Below, piece by piece: positions 8,084 through 16,370 of a stretch of DNA of 64,000 bases. The DNA is from Fibrobacter succinogenes. Its GTDB lineage: Bacteria > Fibrobacterota > Fibrobacteria > Fibrobacterales > Fibrobacteraceae. The position numbers were made by a program, and so were the translations under genes. The notes beneath the pieces are model-generated. The model ran no database searches and had not been told where the DNA came from. It saw only the letters and a list, made by a program, of their open reading frames with translations. Where the stretch lies: assembly GCF_902779965.1 (NCBI RefSeq), contig NZ_CACZDK010000001.1, positions 62,001 to 126,000 on the forward strand. The letters are read 5' to 3'. Within the stretch, counting starts at the first letter, position 1. Each line of letters starts with the position of its first letter.

Positions 8084-10063
8084 ATGAAAAGATTTAACGT
8101 GGTTTTTGTACTTTCTGCACTGCTGGCGGGGCAGGCTTTTGCTGCCGACTGGTACGCCAAAGAACACCGCTGGGCCGGGCACGACCCCGACATCATCCGC
8201 TATGAGGATGGCTATGCGCTTGCTACAACGGACAACCACATGCTCATGCAGTTTTCCGAAGACGCGTTGAACTGGGAAAACGGCGAGCAGGCCATGCCGA
8301 AATTCTCGCAGTGGCTTTACAAGTACGCTCCGAACATGATTGACATTTGGGCGCCCGATATTCACTATGTCGGTGGCGAATACCGCATGTACTATTGCGG
8401 TTCCGAGATGGGTATCCGCTCGTCGGGTATGGGCTTTATGTCAAGTAAGGAAATCGACCCGACAAAACCTGGCTACGGCTGGACAGACCAAGGCGAAGTG
8501 ATTCACACGGTCAAGAGCGACGCTTATAACGCCATTGACGCGGCGGTGCTGAAAGATCTTGACGGAAAAGTCTGGATGGCCTTTGGCTCTTGGGGTACGG
8601 GCATTCACATTCTCGAACTCGATGAATCGACAGGCAAGGTGAAAAACGGCGCCAAGATGAAGAACATCGCGAACCGCGGTGGCGCTGGCGTCGAAGGCGC
8701 AAGCCTCATCGAACACAATGGCAAGTACTTTCTCTTTACTGCTTGGGACAACTGCTGCAAGAAAGGTGCCGACCTTGAAAACAATTCTTACAAGACAACG
8801 GTGGGGCGTTCTAATCGCATTGATGGCGGCTATGTAGACCGCAGTGGCAAGGCTTTGCTTGATGGGGGAGGTACGATTCTCCTCAATCGTTACGGTCGCT
8901 ATTACGGGCCTGCTGGTGGCGAGGCTTTCGAAGACATTAACCGCCAGCGCTTTGTGAATCACTACTACGACAAGAACGACGGCGGAAATTCCTACATCCA
9001 GGTGCGCGACATTGTGTGGTCCGAAGACAACTGGCCGGAACTCGGACAACCGTTCTTGGGCCGCTATTTGAGCGCCGAAGCGGAACACGGCATCCTCACA
9101 CATGTTGATATTTCTAGCAGTTCCAAGGCTTCGAACGGAGAATTCTGCGCTTACATCAATTACGATGACAGTAAGATTCGTTTGCCGATGATTATCCCAC
9201 AGGCGGGCGATTACCTTATCCGTTACCGTTACGACAACAACTGGACTGAAGACGGTGCAAACGGCAGTTCGCATTTCGTGGACATCAACGGCAAAACGCG
9301 TGAAGTGCAACTTCCGCTGACGGGTGCTTGGAGCGAATTCCCTGAAAAGTCCGTCGTGTACATCCCGACAAAGCTCAAGCGCGGTTCGAACTTCATCGAA
9401 ATCACGAAGGGCAAGCATTATGCGGAACTGGACCGCCTAGATTTTTTGCGCATTATCCGCGATACGATTCCAGCGAACGGCTTTGACAACGGCATTCGCG
9501 TGCGCCTCACGGACAAGGACGAGCTTGCCATCAAGGATGGTGGCTACGCTATTTTCGAGAACGTGATTACGGATTCCATCGTGGGACTGGGAGTGAGTGT
9601 GCAAGTAAAAAATGCCGCCGGTGGAACGCTCTCGCTCCGCAAAGAAAACAAGAAGGGCAACGTGATTTCTAAATGCGAACTGCCCACCGCAGGCGACGCT
9701 TCTAAGTGGACGGATGTGAAGTGCTCGAATCTGCCGAAGTTGCAAGGTGTCCAAGATTTTTATTTGACTGCAGAAGGTTTGGGTGGCGAAACGCTCATCG
9801 GGAACATCAAGTTTGGCGAGGCCGCTGATACTTCTGTGGCTATCCGTGGTGAATCTTTCGCGCGTCTCGGCGCAAAGAACGGAATAATCTTCGATCGTCC
9901 GAACGCTCTGGTTCTCCTTTCGGAAGAATCTTCTTGGTTGCTGTTTGACATGAACGGAGTTATTCTCAACCGTGGCTACGGCCGCGAAATACACTTGAAT
10001 TCCTTGCCTCGGGGCGTTTACCTAGTGCGTTCTGGCAACCGTGAATTTCGCATAACTAAATAA
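8084..10063 (+). CDS. GH43 family arabinanase-like enzyme (paralog)
   Basis: 659 residues from ATG 8084. A GTG at 8066 is in frame, but the ATG begins a clean signal peptide (MKRFNVVFVLSALLAGQAFA|AD) and has GCGAGG upstream. The GH43 core shows HDPDIIRYEDGYAL (D34), APDIHYVGGEYRMYYCGSEMG, YNAIDAAVLKDLDGKVWMAFGSWGTGI and VEGASLIEHNGKYFLFTAWDNCCKKG. As in the 4909 paralog it continues into two CBM6/35-like beta-sandwich modules (TIPANGFDNGIRVRL boundary shared word for word), but it lacks the serine linker and goes directly into the sorting domain (LLFDMNGVILNRGYGREI...LPRGVYLVRS). Predicted arabinan-active secreted enzyme. Confidence 0.86.
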   Translation: MKRFNVVFVLSALLAGQAFAADWYAKEHRWAGHDPDIIRYEDGYALATTDNHMLMQFSEDALNWENGEQAMPKFSQWLYKYAPNMIDIWAPDIHYVGGEYRMYYCGSEMGIRSSGMGFMSSKEIDPTKPGYGWTDQGEVIHTVKSDAYNAIDAAVLKDLDGKVWMAFGSWGTGIHILELDESTGKVKNGAKMKNIANRGGAGVEGASLIEHNGKYFLFTAWDNCCKKGADLENNSYKTTVGRSNRIDGGYVDRSGKALLDGGGTILLNRYGRYYGPAGGEAFEDINRQRFVNHYYDKNDGGNSYIQVRDIVWSEDNWPELGQPFLGRYLSAEAEHGILTHVDISSSSKASNGEFCAYINYDDSKIRLPMIIPQAGDYLIRYRYDNNWTEDGANGSSHFVDINGKTREVQLPLTGAWSEFPEKSVVYIPTKLKRGSNFIEITKGKHYAELDRLDFLRIIRDTIPANGFDNGIRVRLTDKDELAIKDGGYAIFENVITDSIVGLGVSVQVKNAAGGTLSLRKENKKGNVISKCELPTAGDASKWTDVKCSNLPKLQGVQDFYLTAEGLGGETLIGNIKFGEAADTSVAIRGESFARLGAKNGIIFDRPNALVLLSEESSWLLFDMNGVILNRGYGREIHLNSLPRGVYLVRSGNREFRITK

Positions 10064-10219
10064 GTTTGGGGAACTTGTATTTGCTTAAAAATGTGCTTTT
10101 TTATACGATAAGGCGCATTTTTAGACATATTTTTGTTGAAATGTGATTTTTATATTCTTTTTTTTACAAAAAAAAATATATTTGATTGTAAAACAAATTT
10201 TCCCCAAAGGGAGTTTTTT

Positions 10220-11722
10220 ATGAAAAAATTGACTTTTTGGAAATTCTCGGCAACAGTAGCATTCCTGTGTTCTTTGGGTGCTTGCTCTAATTCGTCTGCT
10301 CCGGATGAGCTAGACGATGGATCCTCGATGACTCCTACTTCGGCTTCCTCTACAAAATCGTCCTCTTCTGGGGCGACTAAGACCAAGTCCAGTGCTTCTA
10401 ACGCAAACCAGGCCGCTTGTGATGCACTTAAGGAAGTTCTTGCTGCTCCGTCGGGCTTTAGCATCGAGAAGGTGACGGATTCTTCTTGGACTCTTTCATG
10501 GGATTATACTCGCAATGATAATCGTCCCGAAGAGGGTTTTGAAATTCAAGTTCTCGACATGGATGCAGAATCTCCTGAATGGGAACACGAAGGAAACTCC
10601 AATGCCGATGTGACCATCTATAAGTTAGAGGGTTCCAAAAAGGCTGGTAAGTATTATCGCGTGGCTGCATTCGATAAATGCGCTACATCCAAAGAAAGTA
10701 ACCGTATGCAAATCAAGTCTAATGGTTACGGCGATACAGAAACGACCACTCCCAAAACGGATATCCCGACTGATGTAGCAATCGCTCGTGTTGCTCCGAG
10801 CGTCTGGGAACTGAGCTGGAAATACAAAGAAACCAATGATGATCCGAATAGAAAGTTTGTTATCCAGACTTCTAAGCTAAAAGATTTTAAGTGGACTGGC
10901 ATCAAGAATAGTGATGGCAAGGACATGGTTCTTGATGGCAATGTGCGCCACTACTACATCCAGGGCCGCGATAAGATTGAAACTTATTATCGTATGGCTG
11001 TTGTTAATAGCGGTGATACGTCTGCCTTTACCGAAGCTGTTCAGTTGACACCGGATATAGCTTATCGTGATTATATGGCGCTCAATGTTCCTACGGTATC
11101 GAGTAAGTTTACGTATCTCTATACTATCGGTATCGAATCGAATAATGATACTACAACAAAGTATGATGAAACGGTAACTCAGGTTATTGCGTCCTTTACA
11201 ATTGAAGGGATTAGCAAGTATATTGTTGAATCCGAGTATACGGATACTGCATATTATGAAGTTCGCTGGTTTAATTCACTAGAACATTTCAATTATTATA
11301 AGGGTAATTGCGAAGGAAAGAAAAAGTCCGATAAATGCGATAGCTGCTATTGGAGTGAAACTTTCCCGTACCAAGAACCGTCTATCTCTAAACGTTTTGA
11401 TGTATATGATGATTTCGCTGATGCCGCAAGAAAGACTAGCGTTATTAGTAATTGCGCCGCGCAAACGGGTTATTCTGCGGCAAATCATCCGAAGCTTTAT
11501 GATTCTAGTACACCTGCGGATGAATGGGATCATATTTTACAAAATGAATATAATATGGCGTTGTGCCTTCGCTCTTATCTTAGTGGTATTTGCGGATATT
11601 ATGCTCAATTCCGCATTGTATGGAAAGACAAAACGAATGGAAAGGGTAAGGGTGAAACTGATTGGAGCGAATGGACCGCACCGATGAGTCTTGATGGAGC
11701 TGAAGTTTGCTCTAGTAAATAA
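10220..11722 (+). CDS. Lipoprotein with two fibronectin-III-like repeats
   Basis: 500 residues from ATG 10220 (AAAGGGAG upstream). The upstream in-frame start at 10133 would add an AT-rich 29-residue extension before the signal peptide and is rejected. Lipobox CSLGAC (Cys18), then a Ser/Thr-rich linker. Two ~95-residue repeats follow, each with a 'W.LSW.Y..N...P...F.IQ' strand pattern (SSWTLSWDYTRNDNRPEEGFEIQ and SVWELSWKYKETNDDPNRKFVIQ), which looks like fibronectin-III folds. The C-terminal ~230 residues (several Cys pairs, CDSCYWSE) are not recognised. Probably a surface-anchored binding protein of the polysaccharide block; a terminator follows immediately. Confidence 0.7.
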   Translation: MKKLTFWKFSATVAFLCSLGACSNSSAPDELDDGSSMTPTSASSTKSSSSGATKTKSSASNANQAACDALKEVLAAPSGFSIEKVTDSSWTLSWDYTRNDNRPEEGFEIQVLDMDAESPEWEHEGNSNADVTIYKLEGSKKAGKYYRVAAFDKCATSKESNRMQIKSNGYGDTETTTPKTDIPTDVAIARVAPSVWELSWKYKETNDDPNRKFVIQTSKLKDFKWTGIKNSDGKDMVLDGNVRHYYIQGRDKIETYYRMAVVNSGDTSAFTEAVQLTPDIAYRDYMALNVPTVSSKFTYLYTIGIESNNDTTTKYDETVTQVIASFTIEGISKYIVESEYTDTAYYEVRWFNSLEHFNYYKGNCEGKKKSDKCDSCYWSETFPYQEPSISKRFDVYDDFADAARKTSVISNCAAQTGYSAANHPKLYDSSTPADEWDHILQNEYNMALCLRSYLSGICGYYAQFRIVWKDKTNGKGKGETDWSEWTAPMSLDGAEVCSSK

Positions 11723-11751
11723 TTGAGTATCGATAGTTTATCTTAAATCCA

Positions 11752-11784
11752 AAAACGCCGTTGCCAAGTGCAGCGGCGTTTTGC
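11752..11784. terminator. Bidirectional rho-independent terminator
   Basis: AACGCCGTTGC-CAAGT-GCAGCGGCGTT (11754-11780), 11-bp stem with A-run on the left and T-run on the right. It serves the plus-strand lipoprotein and the convergent DUF486 gene. Confidence 0.85.
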
Positions 11785-11804
11785 TATGGTCGAAAAAAAA
11801 ATCG

Positions 11805-12176
11805 CTACTTCAAGAATGCAAAGAAAACAGCAGCGATAATAAACAAGAATGCAACAATGTGATTCCACTGGAGCGTTTCCGTATGGAATACCGTCACGGC
11901 GATTGTCGTAAAGACCGTCAAGGAAATAGCTTCTTGGATGATTTTCAACTGCATCAAGCTGAATGGCCCGCCGTTGATGCGGCTGCCAATGCTGTTGGCG
12001 GGAATCATAAAGCAGTATTCAAGGAAGGCGAGCCCCCAAGAGGCGAGGATGACGAGAATCAGCGGCCAGTCGGTGCTGATGTGCATTTCTTTGAGCTTGA
12101 GGTTGCCGTACCAAGCGAAAGTCATGAAAATGTTGGAACAGCAGAGGAGGAGAATTGTAAAAATACCAGCTTTCAT
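11805..12176 (-). CDS. DUF486 (DMT-superfamily-like) small membrane protein
   Basis: 123 residues from the ATG at 12176; an upstream in-frame ATG at 12257 would add 27 residues of repeat-derived sequence. Four hydrophobic helices are visible, with the family words FMTFAWYGNLK, ASWGLAFLEYCFMIPANSIGS, GPFSLMQLKIIQEAISLTVFT and ETLQWNHIVAFLFIIAA. These match the DUF486 family, which is related to small drug/metabolite transporters. Function unknown. The full length is as expected. Confidence 0.85.
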   Translation of the reverse strand: MKAGIFTILLLCCSNIFMTFAWYGNLKLKEMHISTDWPLILVILASWGLAFLEYCFMIPANSIGSRINGGPFSLMQLKIIQEAISLTVFTTIAVTVFHTETLQWNHIVAFLFIIAAVFFAFLK

Positions 12177-12235
12177 TTTTAGGTAATAGGGGTTTGGTTT
12201 TAGGAGAATTAGTAGGAAGTTGTCGGTAGGAAGTC

Positions 12236-12330
12236 GGAAGTTTGATAATCGCGGCATGGTTCGGCAAGCTCACCAACCTAGTCAGGTCCCTGAGCCTGTC
12301 GAAGGGCAGCCTACTGTTTACTGTCTACTT
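12236..12330. repeat. Mosaic intergenic repeat, inverted relative to 62075-62170
   Basis: About 90 bases with roughly 90% identity to the reverse complement of 62078-62168. It contains GGCATGGTTCGGCAAGC and CCCTGAGCCTGTCGAAGGG, a word seen between genes in many bacteria. A related piece (CCTGTGCTGAGCGCAGTCGAAG) lies at 16404-16428. Confidence 0.7.
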
Positions 12331-12891
12331 CATTCGACGCAGTCTATACGGCCTTCCTGTAGTCATTTGGTATGCCAAGCGCTTACGCACTTCTTCGAGA
12401 TACTTGATGTAATTCTCGCTTTGGTAGTCGCGATACGTCCAATCAAAAGCGTGGAAATGCCCATCCTGGAAGTATAACGTTGGCTCCACGAAAATTCCGC
12501 GCTGCATATAAACGCGCTGGCGCTGGTCCTTGGTCGTTGCCAAAAAGAACTGCCCGAGAGTCATGTAGCCCGGATCAAGATTTACAGGGCGCAGTCCCGG
12601 AGTGCCGTTTTCTTTAGCGATTTCGAGCTCGATGTCGTTGGTCCAAAGTTTGATATCGACAATTGTTTCGCGATCCACGAGCTGCTCGTAGCTAAAGAAT
12701 GCTCGCACCGGAGCTTCGCCGATTTCCTCTTTGTAGTAATTGGTGAACGTAAATGGAAACGGTTCCAAGTTCAGGTCTTCTTCGCCGAAACGGGCTTTGA
12801 GAATACCGCGAACCGCATTCACGGCTTCGGCATCTTTCGCGAGAATGCCCACGATAATTTTCACTTTGGCAGGAGTTCTAATTTCACCCAT
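12325..12891 (-). CDS. DUF4416 family protein
   Basis: 188 residues, soluble, no signal peptide. Recognisable family features: an N-terminal KVKIIVGILAKD, the FPFTFTNYYKEEIGE block, then VDIKLWTNDIELEIA, RPVNLDPGYMTLGQFFLATTKD, and RIYM-like QRVYMQRGIFVEPTLYFQDGHF followed by FDWTYRDYQS. DUF4416 proteins are found in anaerobes and deep-branching bacteria without an assigned role. It is divergent from its neighbour at 12994. Complete length for the family. Confidence 0.85.
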   Translation of the reverse strand: MGEIRTPAKVKIIVGILAKDAEAVNAVRGILKARFGEEDLNLEPFPFTFTNYYKEEIGEAPVRAFFSYEQLVDRETIVDIKLWTNDIELEIAKENGTPGLRPVNLDPGYMTLGQFFLATTKDQRQRVYMQRGIFVEPTLYFQDGHFHAFDWTYRDYQSENYIKYLEEVRKRLAYQMTTGRPYRLRRMK

Positions 12892-12993
12892 GGACGCAAA
12901 TTTAGAAAAAGTGCTCAGGGCGACGCGTCATTCTCCGAAGGAGAATCCATTATTTCTAGTGGCCGACGCTTCTTTTTTTGTATTTTTAACGAT

Positions 12994-13758
12994 ATGATGA
13001 AAAATAGAACGCTTTGTGCATTAGCTGTTATTCTCTCGTCTCTAGTCTGTACATTCTCTTCTAATGTTTACGCTGAGGCTCCGCGGGTTGTGCCGACGAT
13101 TCTTGATTCGATTCCGCATGAATCTTCGCATTTTACGCAAGGCCTTTCGTTCGATGGCAAGGAACTGATTGAAACGACTGGCTTGTATGGAAAATCGGGG
13201 TTGTACCGCCGCACGCTGGACGGAAAAATTCTCGATTCAGCGCGACTCGAAGAACGCTATTTTGGTGAAGGTTCCGTAAAATTAGGAGATGAAATTTATT
13301 ACCTGACCTGGAAATCGCACAAGGCTTTTATTTTCAAGAGCAAGCCGTTTAAAAAGAAAGGCGAGTTTCGCATTCCGACAGAAGGCTGGGGACTTACGCT
13401 TTGGCGTGACCAGCTTTTGATGAGTAATGGCACCGATGAACTTTTGCAAATTGCGCCGGGCAGCTTTGAAGTGACCGGAAACATTAAAGTTCGCGATGGT
13501 CGCTATTCGATTAAACTTTTGAACGAACTTGAAGTTGTCGGAAATATTTTGTATGCGAATATTTGGCAGACGGATTTGATTGCCGAAATTGAACTCCCGA
13601 GCGGGAAGGTGTTGCGCTATATTGACTTCTCGAAAAAAGCGGGGGAGATTCGTGACCGATTCCCCGGCGTAGATGTTCTGAACGGCATCGCCTACGATGG
13701 CAAAGATTTTTGGATTACAGGCAAGCTCTGGCCGCAGATTTATAAAGTCAAGTTCTAA
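12994..13758 (+). CDS. Glutaminyl-peptide cyclotransferase, beta-propeller type
   Basis: 254 residues with a signal peptide (to about YAEA, residue 28), so it acts outside the cytoplasm. It converts N-terminal glutamine of proteins to pyroglutamate. Signature words: IPHESSHFTQGLSFDGKELIETTGLYGKSGLYRR, then YFGEGSVKLGDEIYYLTWKSHKAFIF, TEGWGLTLWRDQLLMSNGTDEL, LNELEVVGNILYANIWQTDLIAEIE, and FPGVDVLNGIAYDGKDFWITGKLWPQIYKV. These follow the plant/bacterial-type glutaminyl cyclase family. The start is ATGATG (12994/12997) without a ribosome binding site but with TATTTT seven bases upstream. Its stop codon overlaps the stop of the convergent gene. Confidence 0.87.
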   Translation: MMKNRTLCALAVILSSLVCTFSSNVYAEAPRVVPTILDSIPHESSHFTQGLSFDGKELIETTGLYGKSGLYRRTLDGKILDSARLEERYFGEGSVKLGDEIYYLTWKSHKAFIFKSKPFKKKGEFRIPTEGWGLTLWRDQLLMSNGTDELLQIAPGSFEVTGNIKVRDGRYSIKLLNELEVVGNILYANIWQTDLIAEIELPSGKVLRYIDFSKKAGEIRDRFPGVDVLNGIAYDGKDFWITGKLWPQIYKVKF

Positions 13759-15194
13759 AAACCGCGTTCTTCCCACTTGGCGTTATTGCCGATGTTGCGG
13801 ATTAAGCGGAAACCGCCATTCATAACAGAACCAACTTTCCAGTACCCATAATTTATTTTTTTCCAATAAGGGAAAAAGTCGGCTTTGCCAAATTTGTGAT
13901 TTAGTGAAACTCGATATTCTCCACCCTTTAGACAGGAAGGTAGTGACGATTTAAATGAAAAAGGATTCTTTTCTTCAAATAGCACATATTCTCGTACTAA
14001 GCCAAACATGTCGTGTAGGCCAAAACCATTCGGTATCTGCTGACCAACGGGTTCCGATAAATGCAATTCTTTTACATTATTGGGTCTAACACTATTAAAT
14101 TTTGCGTATTTCAGGGCTTCTTCAAAAGTTGCTGACGTATCACCCCAAGGTGCTTTATTTTTTTTATCGCCACCACGTGCAAGCATCATCCATTCATCAT
14201 AAAAAGGAATTCGGTAACCATTAGAGGAATAGTCAACAGAAACCTGTATATACTCGTCATTATGTATCGTAAAATCCCAATATTTTATTACATATTTACC
14301 TTTTGATATGATTGTCTCTGCATTTTCACTAGTTTTTGAAAAAATGTAGCAAGGCTTTAAGTTCTCGCGGATACTGCGAGCGTTCGCATATTTCAGAGCT
14401 TGGTATAGAGAAATCATATTTGCCGCTGTATCGTGAATCGCACAATTTTGGTTACGAATGCTAGTCTTTTTTCTATTTACCCAATCTTTATGGGCGATTT
14501 TTATCGGTAACGATTCATGATATGATGAGTTTTCCGGAATACTATCCCACATCAATTGTGTAAATTCACAATTTGTTATAGGATATTTATCAACTAAATA
14601 TGTACCCGTAACAGACACAAGCCTTTCTGGATCTTCGCTCTTGAAAAGTTCGGAAATTTTTTCCCAATCCTTGCTGTATTTGTTAAAACCTAGCAGAACT
14701 TCTTCATTTTTGAAATCCAAATATTTCATCCCGACAGCTAAATTAATTTTATGGGAAATCTTCACATCCGAGAAATACACATTAAGCGTTTCAACCCCAA
14801 TAAGAGTCGACGTTTGGAATGCTAGGCACGAATCGCTAGATATAATCGCTTTTAAGGAAGTTTCCCACGCGACAACAGGCTCGTCAACACAAATTTTAAC
14901 GATTTCGTTTTTTTCTACTTCGAGCCAGTTTTCTTTGTCCAAAGTATCGCGGCTTACATTAAATGTTCTTTGAATTTTATCTTCTGGAATCTTTTCCAGA
15001 TTCTTTCTCGGCTTGACGCCTTCAACCGGCTTTTTCACCAAAATTGAACCATGAAATCTTTTTGCAAGCGCAACAAGCTTTGAATACTCCAAGCTGTCCT
15101 TATACGCACCGCGGCTTTCTCCGTGCTTGTCATAATAGAGTTGAGCATTCGCAAGCGCAAAGTACATCGTTAGGAATAACAAAATCTTTTTCAT
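13755..15194 (-). CDS. SUMF1/formylglycine-generating-enzyme-like secreted protein
   Basis: 479 residues with a short signal peptide (MKKILLFLTMYFALANAQ). The first ~190 residues are unassigned. The C-terminal half matches the sulfatase-modifying-factor fold: VTGTYLVDKYPITNCEFTQLMWD, then a NGYRIPFYDEWMMLARGG core, a GFGLHDMFGLVREYVL stretch (family consensus GL.DM.GNV.EW) and a final GGFRLIRNI. The W of the usual 'NVWEW' is replaced and no cysteine pair of true formylglycine enzymes is seen, so it is probably a structural or binding member, as often in Fibrobacter. Tail-to-tail with the glutaminyl cyclase gene (4-base overlap). Confidence 0.75.
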   Translation of the reverse strand: MKKILLFLTMYFALANAQLYYDKHGESRGAYKDSLEYSKLVALAKRFHGSILVKKPVEGVKPRKNLEKIPEDKIQRTFNVSRDTLDKENWLEVEKNEIVKICVDEPVVAWETSLKAIISSDSCLAFQTSTLIGVETLNVYFSDVKISHKINLAVGMKYLDFKNEEVLLGFNKYSKDWEKISELFKSEDPERLVSVTGTYLVDKYPITNCEFTQLMWDSIPENSSYHESLPIKIAHKDWVNRKKTSIRNQNCAIHDTAANMISLYQALKYANARSIRENLKPCYIFSKTSENAETIISKGKYVIKYWDFTIHNDEYIQVSVDYSSNGYRIPFYDEWMMLARGGDKKNKAPWGDTSATFEEALKYAKFNSVRPNNVKELHLSEPVGQQIPNGFGLHDMFGLVREYVLFEEKNPFSFKSSLPSCLKGGEYRVSLNHKFGKADFFPYWKKINYGYWKVGSVMNGGFRLIRNIGNNAKWEERGF

Positions 15195-15243
15195 ACAATT
15201 GAATATACAAAAAGAACACCGAGATAGCTCGGTTTTGCATTTG

Positions 15244-15591
15244 TCATTTGGATTTTACTTCTGTCCATTTTGCGTTATTACCTATGTTGCGGATGAGGCG
15301 GAAACCACCTAGATCTGAACTATAATCAATTGTACCATAATTAATTTTTTCCCAATTATCGTACAAGTTTCCACCTCCTTTGAAACACGATAAATAATCT
15401 ACAGACTTCGTTCTCGGAAGCCTCTGCGGATGATGGATCACTCCTTTCTGCGGCTTTGGTGACGAAGTAACATAATAAACTTCGCATCTACGCTTCATTT
15501 TATTGTTTTCTTCAAAAAGAACATGTTCCTTAACAAGACCAAATACGTCATATATCCCATATCCATTAGGTGAAAACATTCCTACTCGCAT
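15244..15591 (-). pseudogene. Truncated duplicate of the SUMF1-like gene (3' end only)
   Basis: 115 residues that align only with the last third of the neighbouring 479-residue protein (GYGIYDVFGLVKEHVLFEE, SCFKGG, WEKINYG, then GGFRLIRNIGNNAKW almost identical). There is no signal peptide and no SUMF1 N-half. The apparent ATG (15589-15591) lies inside the remnant of the structured repeat 'GCATTTAGTCGAC', so the 5' end was replaced when that repeat arrived or when a deletion joined the two. Probably not expressed as a functional protein. Confidence 0.7.
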
Positions 15592-15626
15592 TTAGTCGAC
15601 TGGCCTGTCTCAATCCAAACGGTTAC
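15592..15626. repeat. Remnant of the structured repeat upstream of tmRNA
   Basis: GCATTTAGTCGAC..GCCTGTCTCAATCC (from about 15588) matches the 3' end of unit B (15924-15950, GCATTTAATCGACAGTCCTGTCTCAACC). Only the tail of a third unit is left, fused to the broken SUMF1-like gene. Confidence 0.6.
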
Positions 15627-15655
15627 TTTACAAATTTCTTCGAACTTTATATATT
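15627..15655 (+). promoter_or_regulatory. Candidate sigma-70-type promoter for tmRNA precursor
   Basis: TTTACA (15627-15632), 17-base spacer, TATATT (15650-15655), close to the canonical -35/-10. Transcription from about 15662 would give a ~310-base leader that contains both structured units before the mature tmRNA. No better promoter is visible nearer the tmRNA. Confidence 0.5.
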
Positions 15656-15677
15656 TGGAGCACTAAAGCACTGGTAT

Positions 15678-15805
15678 GTGCTCTGGTTTGCTTCGAATAA
15701 CGCTGTTCGCGTTATTCTCACCCTACGGGCTTTTCGAGCTTGCGCTCTCAAAGGCTTAAACGCTCCTTAAGGTCGCGTTTAATCGACGGGTCTCAACCAG
15801 AGCAC
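15678..15805 (+). repeat. Structured repeat unit A in the probable tmRNA leader
   Basis: 128 bases closed by a perfect 11-bp terminal stem, GTGCTCTGGTT (15678-15688) with AACCAGAGCAC (15795-15805). Internal stems: GAATAACGC-TGTTC-GCGTTATTC (15695-15717), CCC-TAC-GGG (15721-15729), GAGC-TTGC-GCTC (15736-15747), TAAACGC...GCGTTTA (15757-15781). The right closing strand also forms a 20-bp hairpin with the next GTGCTCTGGTT (15795-15836). Confidence 0.75.
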
Positions 15806-15825
15806 CCCCGGTGCAGGCACCGGGG

Positions 15826-15958
15826 GTGCTCTGGTTTGCCAAAATTCCTGCTATTCGCAGTAATTTTGCCCTTCGGGTCTTTCGAACGCATGCATTCTCA
15901 AGAGCTTAAATGCTCGCGAGCTCGCATTTAATCGACAGTCCTGTCTCAACCGAGCACC
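15826..15958 (+). repeat. Structured repeat unit B in the probable tmRNA leader
   Basis: 133 bases with the same architecture as unit A: GGTGCTCTGGTT (15826-15836) with AACCGAGCACC (15948-15958); CAAAATT.CTGC-TATTC-GCAG.AATTTTG (15840-15868); CCC-TTC-GGG (15869-15877); TAAATGC...GCATTTA (15907-15930). Loops (TRTTC) and connectors are conserved while stem bases change in pairs. The right closing strand can alternatively pair with the 5' end of the tmRNA itself (15969-15989). Confidence 0.75.
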
Positions 15959-15974
15959 CTTGTGTAGAACACAA

Positions 15975-16332
15975 GGGGGTGCTCTGGTTTCGACAGGGTT
16001 ACCGAAGTGTTAGTTGCAAGTCGAGGTCTCAGACGAGGGCAACTCGTTAAAAAGTCTGAAAAAAAATAAGTGCTGACGAAAACTACGCACTCGCTGCCTA
16101 ATTAACGGCAACGCCGGGCCTCATCCCGCTCCCATCGGGGTGTACGTCCGGACGCAATATGGGATAGGGAAGTGTCATGCCTGGGGGCATTTCCCGAGAT
16201 TTACTAGGCTGGTCAAACTCCGCGCCGACCTTCTTGGGCGTGGATAAGACGAGATCTTAAATTCGAAGGGAACACTTGTAGGAACGTACATGGACGTGAT
16301 TTTGGACAGGGGTTCGACTCCCCTCACCTCCA
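15975..16332 (+). ncRNA. ssrA: tmRNA (transfer-messenger RNA)
   Basis: Rescues stalled ribosomes and tags the nascent protein for proteolysis. The 5' GGGGGTG (15975-15981) pairs with 3' CACCTCC (16325-16331) to form the acceptor stem, and CTCTGGTTTCGACAGGG and the GGGGTTCGACTCCCC T-arm (16311-16325) are hallmark sequences. The tag frame starts at GCT 16072 and reads ADENYALAA followed by TAA (16099-16101). The CCA tail is not encoded (A16332 is followed by GAAA), so it would be added by CCA transferase. Length ~358 nt is normal for a one-piece tmRNA. A terminator follows 6 bases later. The leader upstream is unusual (see the structured units). Confidence 0.97.
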
Positions 16333-16338
16333 GAAAAA

Positions 16339-16370
16339 CAAAAGGCTCTCAAAGAGAGCCTTTTGTTTTT
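16339..16370 (+). terminator. tmRNA rho-independent terminator
   Basis: CAAAAGGCTCTC-AAA-GAGAGCCTTTTG (16339-16365), 12-bp perfect stem, then TTTTT. Confidence 0.92.

Noticed and set aside
15975-16332. Intact integrative element attached at ssrA
   Set aside because: No integrase gene near, and no duplicated 3' end of the tmRNA in the window; only 5'-type words are repeated.
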